NCBI GenBank assembly: GCA_030426005.1
Contig: JAUHZM010000001.1
Coordinates: 1 to 50,993, forward strand
Direction of reading: 5' to 3'
Length of the DNA stretch: 50,993 nucleotides
From: Gammaproteobacteria bacterium
GTDB lineage: Bacteria; Pseudomonadota; Gammaproteobacteria; Arenicellales; Arenicellaceae
In this document: positions 1-7,192 of the stretch, piece after piece
How the letters are laid out: each line of letters starts with the position of its first letter
Position numbering within the stretch: position 1 is the first letter of the stretch
Notes under the pieces: model-generated
What the model was told of the DNA's origin: nothing
Databases searched by the model: none
Seen by the model: the letters and a program-made list of their open reading frames with translations, nothing else
Program-made: the position numbers and the translations under genes

Positions 1-1555
1 CGGCCATCATGCCGAGATAGAGTTGCCACATTGCGCCAACGTTTTCGATAAAGGATGCAAAAATGACGGCCGCCACGGTAATTCCCAAGGTGGCGAGGCG
101 GCTTACCAACGTCAATCGTTGATTGCTCGCATCAGGATTGATAAAGCGGAGGTAGAAATCATTGGCGATGTACGAAGCGCCCCAGTTGATGTGTGTGGAC
201 ACCGTCGACATAAATGCGCCCATCAGCGCAACCAGTGCCAAGCCGATCAAGCCGCTAGGCAAAACGTCTTTGATCATTGCCGGGTAGCTGCGTTCGCGGT
301 CTTCACGCAGTTCGACCTTCGTGCTGCCGTCTGCCTGCGTGACTTGTTTTTCGTATAAGAGGCCGAATTCGTTGATTTTACATTCGTAGCGGCTATCAAG
401 GCATGCGCGTTGTTCAATCGTACACACCGTCGCGTCCTGCAAGCAGGCATTGAATTCGGTGGCCACATCATTGACAGCAACGCGCGGATAAATCACCAGT
501 GCCGCGATGCCAGCGATAACCCAAGGCCATGACCGAAAAACAAAATGTGCCAGGCCGTACCAGAGAGCGCCTTTTTCGGCTTCACTGTTGTCCGCAGCAC
601 TGTAGAGGCGTTGTGCGAAAAAACCCGCACCGTCGACATTGCCATTGGTCCACCACATAAACGTGAGCGTCAGAATAAACGCCGAGAAGGGAATCCCGAG
701 TGAACCAACAACGTCGCCAGAAAACGAGGGGATAAACGAGCTCAGTTGTTGGTGGTCTAAAAAGGTTTTGCCATCGATGTCCGTGGCAGTGCTACCAACC
801 GGGTAAGTCGTCTCCAAACTTGCCCAGAGTTGGTCGAGACCGCCGACATGCGCGACAGCGAAATAGCTTAAGGCAATGGCCATGCTCATGGCGAGCACAA
901 ACCAGATCATATCTGTAACGAGAATGGCTTTGAGTCCACCGACAGCAGAGTAGGTTAGGGTAATAACCACCAAAGTGAAAATGGTCAGGCTGGTGTTTAA
1001 ATCATTAAAAATTAGCGCATCTGGGTAGACGCTGGCGATACCGCTGTACAGCGTCGGACCAAGTAAATACTGCCAGTCCATAAAGGGTTCAGCGATTTTC
1101 GACATGCCGGCAAATACCCAGCCGAGCACCACGCAGTTAACGATCACCGAGAACACAAAGGCTTTGCTGGTACGAAGGACCGTGGCGGGTTTTCCGCCAT
1201 AGCGTAATTCAGCGATTTCGGCGTCAGTCACCACGCCGGTCGATCGCCACACGCGTGCGAAGAAAACCGTGATTGCCACAATGCCAATGGCGCCGCCCCA
1301 CCAAAACCAATTACCCGCGATGCCGTAATCGGCGATCCAGCCCGTGATGACCAGCGGTGTGTCTGACGCGAAGGTCGTAGCTGCAATTGAGGTGCCAAGG
1401 AACCACCATTTTGCAGATCGGTTAGCGGTAAAGAATTCCTCGACGCCGCCCTTGCCGCCGCTGTCTTTGAGAACGAGGCTGATAATTAACGTTAGGCCAA
1501 GTACCAGGCCGATAATGGCCCAGTCCAGATTTGAAAGAACGGTAGCTTGCGTCAT
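1..1555 (-). CDS. Sodium:solute symporter (SSS family), C-terminus cut by window edge
   Basis: Read on the minus strand, an open frame runs from an ATG at 1555 to the window edge with no stop, so at least 518 residues are present and the C-terminus is missing. It is a polytopic membrane protein with many hydrophobic segments and SSS-type features: an N-terminal helix, then a conserved stretch around FFTANRSAKWW, SDTPLVITGW and later MSTVSTHINWGASY. The family couples Na+ influx to uptake of sugars, amino acids or other solutes. A soluble loop near residues 365-395 holds four cysteines (C-8-C-6-C-6-C spacing by eye), which is unusual. The gene starts 12 bp after the hexosaminidase stop and is the last visible gene of the operon, so I infer uptake of GlcNAc, chitobiose or another amino sugar. 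The family is secure; the substrate is inferred from context. Confidence 0.88.
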   Translation of the reverse strand, partial: MTQATVLSNLDWAIIGLVLGLTLIISLVLKDSGGKGGVEEFFTANRSAKWWFLGTSIAATTFASDTPLVITGWIADYGIAGNWFWWGGAIGIVAITVFFARVWRSTGVVTDAEIAELRYGGKPATVLRTSKAFVFSVIVNCVVLGWVFAGMSKIAEPFMDWQYLLGPTLYSGIASVYPDALIFNDLNTSLTIFTLVVITLTYSAVGGLKAILVTDMIWFVLAMSMAIALSYFAVAHVGGLDQLWASLETTYPVGSTATDIDGKTFLDHQQLSSFIPSFSGDVVGSLGIPFSAFILTLTFMWWTNGNVDGAGFFAQRLYSAADNSEAEKGALWYGLAHFVFRSWPWVIAGIAALVIYPRVAVNDVATEFNACLQDATVCTIEQRACLDSRYECKINEFGLLYEKQVTQADGSTKVELREDRERSYPAMIKDVLPSGLIGLALVALMGAFMSTVSTHINWGASYIANDFYLRFINPDASNQRLTLVSRLATLGITVAAVIFASFIENVGAMWQLYLGMMA

Positions 1556-1567
1556 TGTTATTATCTG

Positions 1568-3775
1568 TTAGGTGACGGTGATTTCATCAATGTAGAGCGG
1601 CGGTATGACGTCGCACGCGTCTTCGTATGAATAAATAGTCTGCTGATTGTCGACTCGAATGCGCAAGAAATGCGTTGTGTGTTCTAAGCCGTTTAACGCC
1701 CAACGTCCAGCTGGTTTGCTGGGTTGTAGTGGCCCGATTTCAAGCCAGTTTTGACCATCTAGGGAGCAGAGCAAGGTAACACTTAGCGGAAAATAGAGAG
1801 AGCGACCAAGCGCGCCATCAAACCCCACGGAAACGTTTGAAAATTTTGTCTCGCCGCCCAAGTCTAAGTCAATGTAGAACAGATTTAGCGCGTCGAATAG
1901 TGCCCAGTCTGCGTGTTGAAAACGGAGACCCTGTTGAGGTAATCCGTTGGTTAACTTATCAAGATTATCGACGCTGAGAAGCTGTAGCTCAGAGTCCCGA
2001 GCGATCACCTTGCAGCTCACCGCGTGGTGCGGATAGACGAATAACGGTGCAACGCCATAAGCGGCCGTGCCATCATCAGAAAAACTCCCCGCATGGATTA
2101 GCGTTGGCTCGGTAATCACCACGGGTTGCTGATAGACATTGGAGTTCAGTGTCGGCCTGCTGCCATCGGTGGTGATGCGTATTGGGTTCTCTGGAAACTC
2201 GGAGTGCACTGCCACTTTGATACTCTGTGAGCTGCGTTCCGTAACCTCAAATTCAGGGACATAGACCGAATCAGCTACTCGGTATCCTAAAGATCGGTAT
2301 CGCTCAAACAGCCCAGGAATACGCTGTTTAAAGTCGGTCCAGGACTGTTTCTCTTTAGGTGTCCATGCGATCTCTGCCAATGCCGCCAAACGCGGCAGTA
2401 AGACGTATTCCAGTTTGGCCATGGAATCGATGTACTCAGTCCAGACATTGGCCTGCACGCCTTGAATCGCATCAGAATGTTGTAAAGGATCGTAGTTATA
2501 AACGCCCTTAAGTGGGGCATGACCGTGGATTGCAAACGGTTCGTCAATCGACAGCGACTGGTAAAAGTCAAAGTAGAGGTTGCTCTGCGTCATGATGAGT
2601 TCATGACCACGAGCGAGCGCTTCGCGTGCTTTTGCCTCACCAAGCCACGACATAATTTTTACACTGTTATCGAGGTTTTTTGCCTCCAGTACATCGTCCC
2701 AACAGATGGCGCGTTTACCGAGTGTGGCCAAAATTTTTGTGACGCGTTGGATAAAGTAACCATGAAGAGCTTTGCTGTTGGGTAATTCTTGATCGCGCAG
2801 GATTTGCTGGCATTCTGGGCAGTTTTCCCAGTGTAGTTTTTTAACTTCGTCACCTCCGATATGAACAAGCGGGCCAGGGAATAGTTCGGCGAGTTCAGTA
2901 AACAGTGTGGTCAAAAACTCGAAGGTGGTCTCACGGTTACACAACACTTGAGTGAAGATTCCGAAGTGTGTCTGTACGAAGGGTGCCGTGCGCGCGTTGC
3001 TGCAACCGAGTGAGGGATAGGCGGCAAGCAATGCTGAACTGTGGCCGGGCAGGTCAATTTCTGGGATGACCGTAATGTGGCGTGCGCTGGCGTAGGCCAC
3101 AATGTCTCGAATATCTTGCTTGCTATAGTAACCACCATGCGGGATGTTATCGAGATCGGTGCCTCTGTCCAGAGTGTGATTGTTAACGGTAGCGGGTCTC
3201 TGGCTACCCGTTTGAACTAACTCTGGAAACGCGTCTAATTCGAGTCGCCAACCCTGATCATCGACTAAGTGCCAATGAAAATAATTCAGTTTGTGCATGG
3301 CCATCAGTTCCAGCACACGTTTCACTTCTTCAACGCCAAAGAAATGCCGACTGACATCCAGGTGTAAGCCGCGATATTCACAGCGTGCTGTGTCGCTAAT
3401 TTTGAGCGCTGGTAACTTGGCGCCGAGGCTTTGTGCCAGCTGAATTAAGGTCTGCACGCCGTAGAAAACCTGCGTTGCATCACCACCGATTATTCGGGCC
3501 GAGTTGGCATCAATCGTGAGCGTGTAGCCCTCATTGAGCGCTGCATCTAGACTGAGGATGATTGCGTTATCTTCTGGCGTGTGGGGCGCATCGCCTTTTT
3601 CTAGCCGTAGCGCCGAACCGAGAAATTCAGCGCTATCGCTGAGTTCTTTTGCTGCGTTTATACCCGCTACATCGAGGTTAAACGATTGTTCGGTGTTTGT
3701 TACCTCACAGTAGGCCGGATAGGGCGCAAGAGGTAAATTAGCATTCGAGAGCTGAGACCGTACTGTAAGCGCCAT
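1568..3775 (-). CDS. Beta-N-acetylhexosaminidase, GH20, apparently cytoplasmic
   Basis: 735 residues. An N-terminal GH20b-like domain (about 20-125) precedes the TIM-barrel catalytic domain (about 130-480). The barrel begins with RGLHLDVSRHFF and HKLNYFHWHLVDDQGWR and carries the diagnostic HIGGDEV motif, whose Asp-Glu pair is the substrate-assisted catalytic dyad. The last 230 residues look like a chitobiase C-terminal/Fn3-like region followed by a beta-sandwich that may bind carbohydrate. The enzyme should release GlcNAc from chitobiose or short chito-oligosaccharides. The N-terminus (MALTVRSQLSNANLPLAPYP) has no hydrophobic core, so no signal peptide is visible; many chitin-degrading GH20 enzymes are exported. 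It lies 12 bp downstream of the kinase and 12 bp upstream of the symporter, which suggests hydrolysis after uptake. Family assignment is firm; the exact substrate is not. Confidence 0.92.
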   Translation of the reverse strand: MALTVRSQLSNANLPLAPYPAYCEVTNTEQSFNLDVAGINAAKELSDSAEFLGSALRLEKGDAPHTPEDNAIILSLDAALNEGYTLTIDANSARIIGGDATQVFYGVQTLIQLAQSLGAKLPALKISDTARCEYRGLHLDVSRHFFGVEEVKRVLELMAMHKLNYFHWHLVDDQGWRLELDAFPELVQTGSQRPATVNNHTLDRGTDLDNIPHGGYYSKQDIRDIVAYASARHITVIPEIDLPGHSSALLAAYPSLGCSNARTAPFVQTHFGIFTQVLCNRETTFEFLTTLFTELAELFPGPLVHIGGDEVKKLHWENCPECQQILRDQELPNSKALHGYFIQRVTKILATLGKRAICWDDVLEAKNLDNSVKIMSWLGEAKAREALARGHELIMTQSNLYFDFYQSLSIDEPFAIHGHAPLKGVYNYDPLQHSDAIQGVQANVWTEYIDSMAKLEYVLLPRLAALAEIAWTPKEKQSWTDFKQRIPGLFERYRSLGYRVADSVYVPEFEVTERSSQSIKVAVHSEFPENPIRITTDGSRPTLNSNVYQQPVVITEPTLIHAGSFSDDGTAAYGVAPLFVYPHHAVSCKVIARDSELQLLSVDNLDKLTNGLPQQGLRFQHADWALFDALNLFYIDLDLGGETKFSNVSVGFDGALGRSLYFPLSVTLLCSLDGQNWLEIGPLQPSKPAGRWALNGLEHTTHFLRIRVDNQQTIYSYEDACDVIPPLYIDEITVT

Positions 3776-3787
3776 GACTGAGTGAGC

Positions 3788-4708
3788 CTAACCAGCTTTT
3801 TTATTCGCGTTGGCGGACTCAGATTTGGCGAAATGGATTGCGCCGTCTTCTGGCGCATGAATGGGGTCGGATAGCGCAGCTTTAACATCGTCTGCTAACC
3901 AGGGCGTAATCTCAGAACGCAATCCACCGAGCAGTGCCAAGCGACCTGGGTTTTCGGTTAGAATTTTGCGAGCCATGTTGTTGAGATACGACACACCTTC
4001 TTCAATAATCGATAAAGCCACAGCATCACCGCTTTTTGCTTCCGCAAACACGATGGAGGCGAGCTTAGCGAATTCTTTGGGTGGTTGATTGGCCATGGCA
4101 TCCGCGATGCCCCTTGGGCGAGCGCCAAGATAGTCGCAGATGCGTTCGGTTAACGTGGTTGATGGTCCAAGATCGTCCGAAGCCAATAAGGCCGCTACAA
4201 TCGCTTTCCAACCCAACCAGGCTCCGCTACCTTGATCACCGAGGGGGAACCCATGTGCGCCGTACATTTTTGTTTTGCCTTGTACCATAGAGAGACCGCA
4301 CGACCCGGTTCCGGAAATAATTACTGACCCATCTTGCCAGGCATGTGCACCCAAGCAGGCAATATGCAGATCGGTGGTCAAGTACATTGCTTTAAATGGA
4401 TGAGACCAATTATTGACCTGTTCAAATAATGACGGGAGGTTAACGCCCGCTAGGCCGACACCAGCGATTACATGGTCTAAAGCGGCTTCTGGGAGCGATG
4501 CATCTGCGAGCGCCTTTTTAGCCGAATCTACGATGGACTCCAGCGTGGTCTCCATGCCATGTACGGGATTTGCTCGACCTGATATTCCAACGCCGACAAA
4601 TTTCGCGTCGTTCGAAACGAGTTTGGCTTTACATTTGCTGCCACCACCGTCGATTCCAATAAAAAGTGGAGGAAGGTGGTCAAGTACGTTGGCCTGGGTC
4701 ATGGTCAT
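3788..4708 (-). CDS. BadF/BadG-type N-acetylglucosamine or glucosamine kinase
   Basis: 306 residues of the ASKHA fold. The N-terminal phosphate-1 motif FIGIDGGGSKCKAKL and the phosphate-2-like ISGTGSCGL match the BadF/BadG/BcrA/BcrD ATPase family, which includes eukaryotic-type GlcNAc kinase and the Vibrio glucosamine kinase. It would phosphorylate the monosaccharide released by the downstream hexosaminidase, giving the 6-phosphate for NagA/NagB-type enzymes that are not in this window. Two in-frame ATGs lie six bases apart (4708 and 4702); either may be the start. It is the first gene of the operon, directly behind a strong promoter overlapped by a palindromic operator. Whether GlcNAc or GlcN is preferred cannot be told from sequence. 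Confidence 0.85.
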   Translation of the reverse strand: MTMTQANVLDHLPPLFIGIDGGGSKCKAKLVSNDAKFVGVGISGRANPVHGMETTLESIVDSAKKALADASLPEAALDHVIAGVGLAGVNLPSLFEQVNNWSHPFKAMYLTTDLHIACLGAHAWQDGSVIISGTGSCGLSMVQGKTKMYGAHGFPLGDQGSGAWLGWKAIVAALLASDDLGPSTTLTERICDYLGARPRGIADAMANQPPKEFAKLASIVFAEAKSGDAVALSIIEEGVSYLNNMARKILTENPGRLALLGGLRSEITPWLADDVKAALSDPIHAPEDGAIHFAKSESANANKKAG

Positions 4709-4788
4709 GCTTTCTAGTAAATATTATTTGAATCGGAGTGGAGTGAATTACTGAGGTTCTGATTCAAGTCCATTATTATATAAGTTTG

Positions 4789-4818
4789 ATCATAGTTAGC
4801 ATTGACAACGTTGTCAAT
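4789..4818 (-). promoter_or_regulatory. Sigma-70 promoter with overlapping palindromic operator (LacI-type look)
   Basis: On the minus strand TTGACA (4817-4812), a 17-bp spacer and TATGAT (4794-4789) form a near-consensus promoter for the amino-sugar operon. The -35 box is inside ATTGACAACGTTGTCAAT (4801-4818), a perfect 18-bp palindrome with a central CG, as is common for LacI-family repressors. NagR regulators of this family are known to control chitin and GlcNAc genes in several gammaproteobacteria. Occupancy would block RNA polymerase. No regulator gene is in view. Confidence 0.75.
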
Positions 4819-5602
4819 ATTTTGGCGCTGCAATTCATAGTCATCCACAAAAATTCATAGCGAGCCTCGGTGACGGCTGGTTTCCGCAAACTTTAACGGT
4901 TCGCTCCGCGTCTAAAATGGTACTCGCCAAGGATAATGCTCCGCACTGTACGCTAAGTGTATTCAGTCACGTATAGAGGGACATTTTTGAGTTCAAAGCG
5001 TGTTCATGTCAGCCATTAGTAGGGTCTTCAACGTGAAGTGCGGTAGTCATTGTCAACTATTTTTATCTGAGCGGCGTGTAAAAAATGCACATTATTAAGT
5101 CTTTGAATTTAAAAGACTAAGCGCGTAATTTTATGATATTTATTATTAATGACTCTATTTTTGGTTATCAGGCAATGATAAATGTCATTCGACTTTAGTC
5201 TAATATTTGATGAATAAATGATTTTTTCTTGCCTTTTTATTTTCTTGAAACCATATTGAATGTGCGAGAGCAAGTTTTGCCGCCAAAGCTTTGCCAAGGG
5301 TCGCCTGATTTAAGCAATTGTTATTAGAATAATATCAGCGAAACCTGACTCGAAGTGTTAGCGGTCTGATTCGTCAAGAAAATGGTGTGAGAAGTATTGA
5401 CAAGTTAATTGATCTCGCGAGGGGGAGGCTTGGGGGCCAACTTCTGATAGTGACATCTATCACAGAGTGATGTCGTGGGGGTAAGCATGGTAATCGAGCA
5501 AATCCGATGTTTGCCTCCACGACATGTAATAGAGCGCCGTTGGAGATGTGTTTTCGAGCTTCAAGATACTTTGTTCGTTTGACAATTATTTTGGGGACTA
5601 CA
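4819..5602. other. Intergenic region between amino-sugar operon and pilus cluster
   Basis: About 780 bp without a convincing gene. The part from 5040 to 5300 is AT-rich. The only open frames are short, overlap other frames and have no recognisable sequence. A small inverted repeat TGATAG-6-CTATCA lies at 5445-5462 upstream of the pilin gene. I found no clear sigma-70 promoter for the pilus cluster, only an isolated TTGACA at 5397-5402 without a good partner -10. Confidence 0.5.
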
Positions 5603-6145
5603 ATGCGAAATATTAAACTCGCTTTTAATGCAATTCTGCCAGTTCTGGCACTTCTTTTCTTTTCGGCTCCTTCCAATGCTGCCACGGTTAGCGATACCTT
5701 CGAGGTGCGTGTCACCGTCGCTGAGGTGTGTGAGGTCACGGCAAATGATCTTGATTTTGGTACCTACGATCCACTTGACGCGTTGCCTTTGATCAGCGGC
5801 TTGGCAACCATTGATGTCACCTGTGCTTTATTGACACCACATAATGTTGGTATTGATGCGGGGCAAAATGGCACTGGGGTTGCCGATCGAAAAATGATCA
5901 TTGATGGTGCCGGCACCGACACCATTGACTACACGCTGGGCTGCGCGATCAATCTGCCACCAGCCGGTGCGGTGTTAACCAACTGCGCGACCAATTGGGG
6001 TAATACAATTGGTACAGACACGTTTGTAGGCCTCGGTACTGGTCTACCAATTCCCATCATTATGACTGGTACGATCCCTGCCGGACAAAATGTCCCGATC
6101 GGCACCTATCGCGATAATCCAGTCACTGCAACTGTCACATTCTAG
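5603..6145 (+). CDS. Spore-coat-U domain pilin subunit (archaic chaperone-usher, CsuA/B-like)
   Basis: 180 residues from the ATG at 5603, which follows a GGGGA ribosome binding site; a longer frame from 5507 adds no credible sequence. A signal peptide (MRNIKLAFNAILPVLALLFFSAPSNA) leads into an SCPU domain starting FEVRVTVAEVCEVTANDLDF, with a DLDFGTYDPLD motif, paired cysteines and a hydrophobic C-terminal strand (NPVTATVTF) typical of donor-strand pilin folds. In Csu-type systems such proteins polymerise into thin adhesive pili at the outer membrane. It is first in a cluster with chaperone, usher and a second SCPU protein, and is likely the major shaft subunit. A 244-bp gap with a stem-loop separates it from the chaperone. 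Confidence 0.85.
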   Translation: MRNIKLAFNAILPVLALLFFSAPSNAATVSDTFEVRVTVAEVCEVTANDLDFGTYDPLDALPLISGLATIDVTCALLTPHNVGIDAGQNGTGVADRKMIIDGAGTDTIDYTLGCAINLPPAGAVLTNCATNWGNTIGTDTFVGLGTGLPIPIIMTGTIPAGQNVPIGTYRDNPVTATVTF

Positions 6146-6262
6146 GCGAGGTGTGGAGGGGTTCCGCGGACACTTACTGTCCTGTTCTGAGGCAATTCAC
6201 CCCGTGGAGCCCATGTGGTACGAGTCAGCCTCATTGATTGAGTTAACTGGCTCTTGATGGCG

Positions 6263-6305
6263 CTGGGGTAGTTTAAAACCCTAAATTTCTCCTCTGCTAC
6301 CCCAG
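6263..6305 (+). repeat. Inverted repeat between pilin and chaperone genes
   Basis: CTGGGGTAG at 6263-6271 is exactly complementary to CTACCCCAG at 6297-6305, a 9-bp stem with a 25-nt loop. There is no U-run, so it is not a classic intrinsic terminator. Hairpins after major pilin genes often shield the pilin mRNA or limit read-through to assembly genes; that role here is inference. Confidence 0.45.
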
Positions 6306-6389
6306 TGGCCATTTTTATCCGTGACATTGCCATGGGGTGTCGTCATGCAAGGTAACGAGCTAAACACTAGGAACAACGCGGGGCGATAG

Positions 6390-7187
6390 ATGAAAACCTT
6401 AAGTCGATTTAAGCAACCGGGTCGATTGATTTGGTTACCCATTCTGTTTTTTGCGTCGTGGTATGCATCTGCAGCCTCATTCAATGTGCTGCCGGTCAGA
6501 ATTTACATGCCTGCAGCGCGACCCGTTGCCAGCATCAAAGTAGAAAATAAAGAGCAAGTTGCCGTGACGGTTCAATCCGAAACAGTGCGCTGGGCCCAGC
6601 AGGACAATCGACAAATCTTAACGCCGACTAACGAACTCATCGTGTCGCCAGCGATATTCGAATTACCACCGGGGGGCTCACAGGTTGTACGCGTGGCCCT
6701 GCGTGGTGATGCCCCTATTGATAAACAGCAAACCTTTCGATTGTTTTTAAGTGAGGTGCCCGCGCTCGACGAGCAAAGTGCGGCGGCGACAGGAATCACG
6801 GTGGCACTCCGCTTAAGTTTGCCGATCTTTGTTACGCCAGAAAAAACTACGGCGAAGTTTTCGTGGCAGTTGGCGACCCGTTGTGAAGAGCCATCAAAGC
6901 AAGACTTGTTAGTTGAAAACCTGGGTGACCAGCACGCCATGCTGTTGAAGATGCGGTTGCGTGGTGACACCGAGTTCGAGGAAATTTACCATCCCCGGTA
7001 TGTATTGCGTGACTCACGTGCATTCTGGCCGGTTACGACCGAATTTGCTGAGTTACCCAAGCCTCTCTGGTTAGATTATGAAACGCTCGAAGGTGAAAAG
7101 GCGTCCGCTGAAGTTCAAGTCGATATTCAAGGCTGTTGGCGTCCTGAATTATCTGCGACACCGCCAGAGGTTTCGGCTGGGAGTTGA
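6390..7187 (+). CDS. Periplasmic pilus chaperone (PapD/CsuC-like)
   Basis: 265 residues with a signal peptide ending near SWYASAAS. The body has the two-domain Ig-like layout of pilus chaperones: an N-terminal domain starting FNVLPVRIYMPAARPVASIKVENK, the subunit-capping strand region around LIVSPAIFELPPGGSQVVRVALRG, and LFLSEVP, then a second domain from about residue 145. Such chaperones bind pilin subunits by donor-strand complementation and deliver them to the usher. It ends 5 bp before the usher start. Family assignment is firm; the closest type is the archaic (sigma/Csu) class, judged from the SCPU partners. Confidence 0.88.
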   Translation: MKTLSRFKQPGRLIWLPILFFASWYASAASFNVLPVRIYMPAARPVASIKVENKEQVAVTVQSETVRWAQQDNRQILTPTNELIVSPAIFELPPGGSQVVRVALRGDAPIDKQQTFRLFLSEVPALDEQSAAATGITVALRLSLPIFVTPEKTTAKFSWQLATRCEEPSKQDLLVENLGDQHAMLLKMRLRGDTEFEEIYHPRYVLRDSRAFWPVTTEFAELPKPLWLDYETLEGEKASAEVQVDIQGCWRPELSATPPEVSAGS

Positions 7188-7192
7188 TCTGA

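Noticed and set aside
23..358. Open frame on the plus strand at the left edge
   Set aside because: It is antisense to the SSS symporter frame, which runs unbroken from 1555 to the edge with recognisable family motifs. The plus frame has no such motifs.
5109..5297. 62-codon minus-strand ORF in the AT-rich gap
   Set aside because: AT-rich and Lys/Asn/Ile-heavy with no ribosome binding site or homologous look; a frame of this length is expected by chance in such sequence.
5397..5425. TTGACA upstream of the pilus cluster as a sigma-70 promoter
   Set aside because: No acceptable -10 hexamer sits 15-19 bp downstream.
5507..5602. Upstream extension of the first pilin frame
   Set aside because: The ATG at 5603 has a GGGGA site and opens directly into a signal peptide; the extension would bury it.
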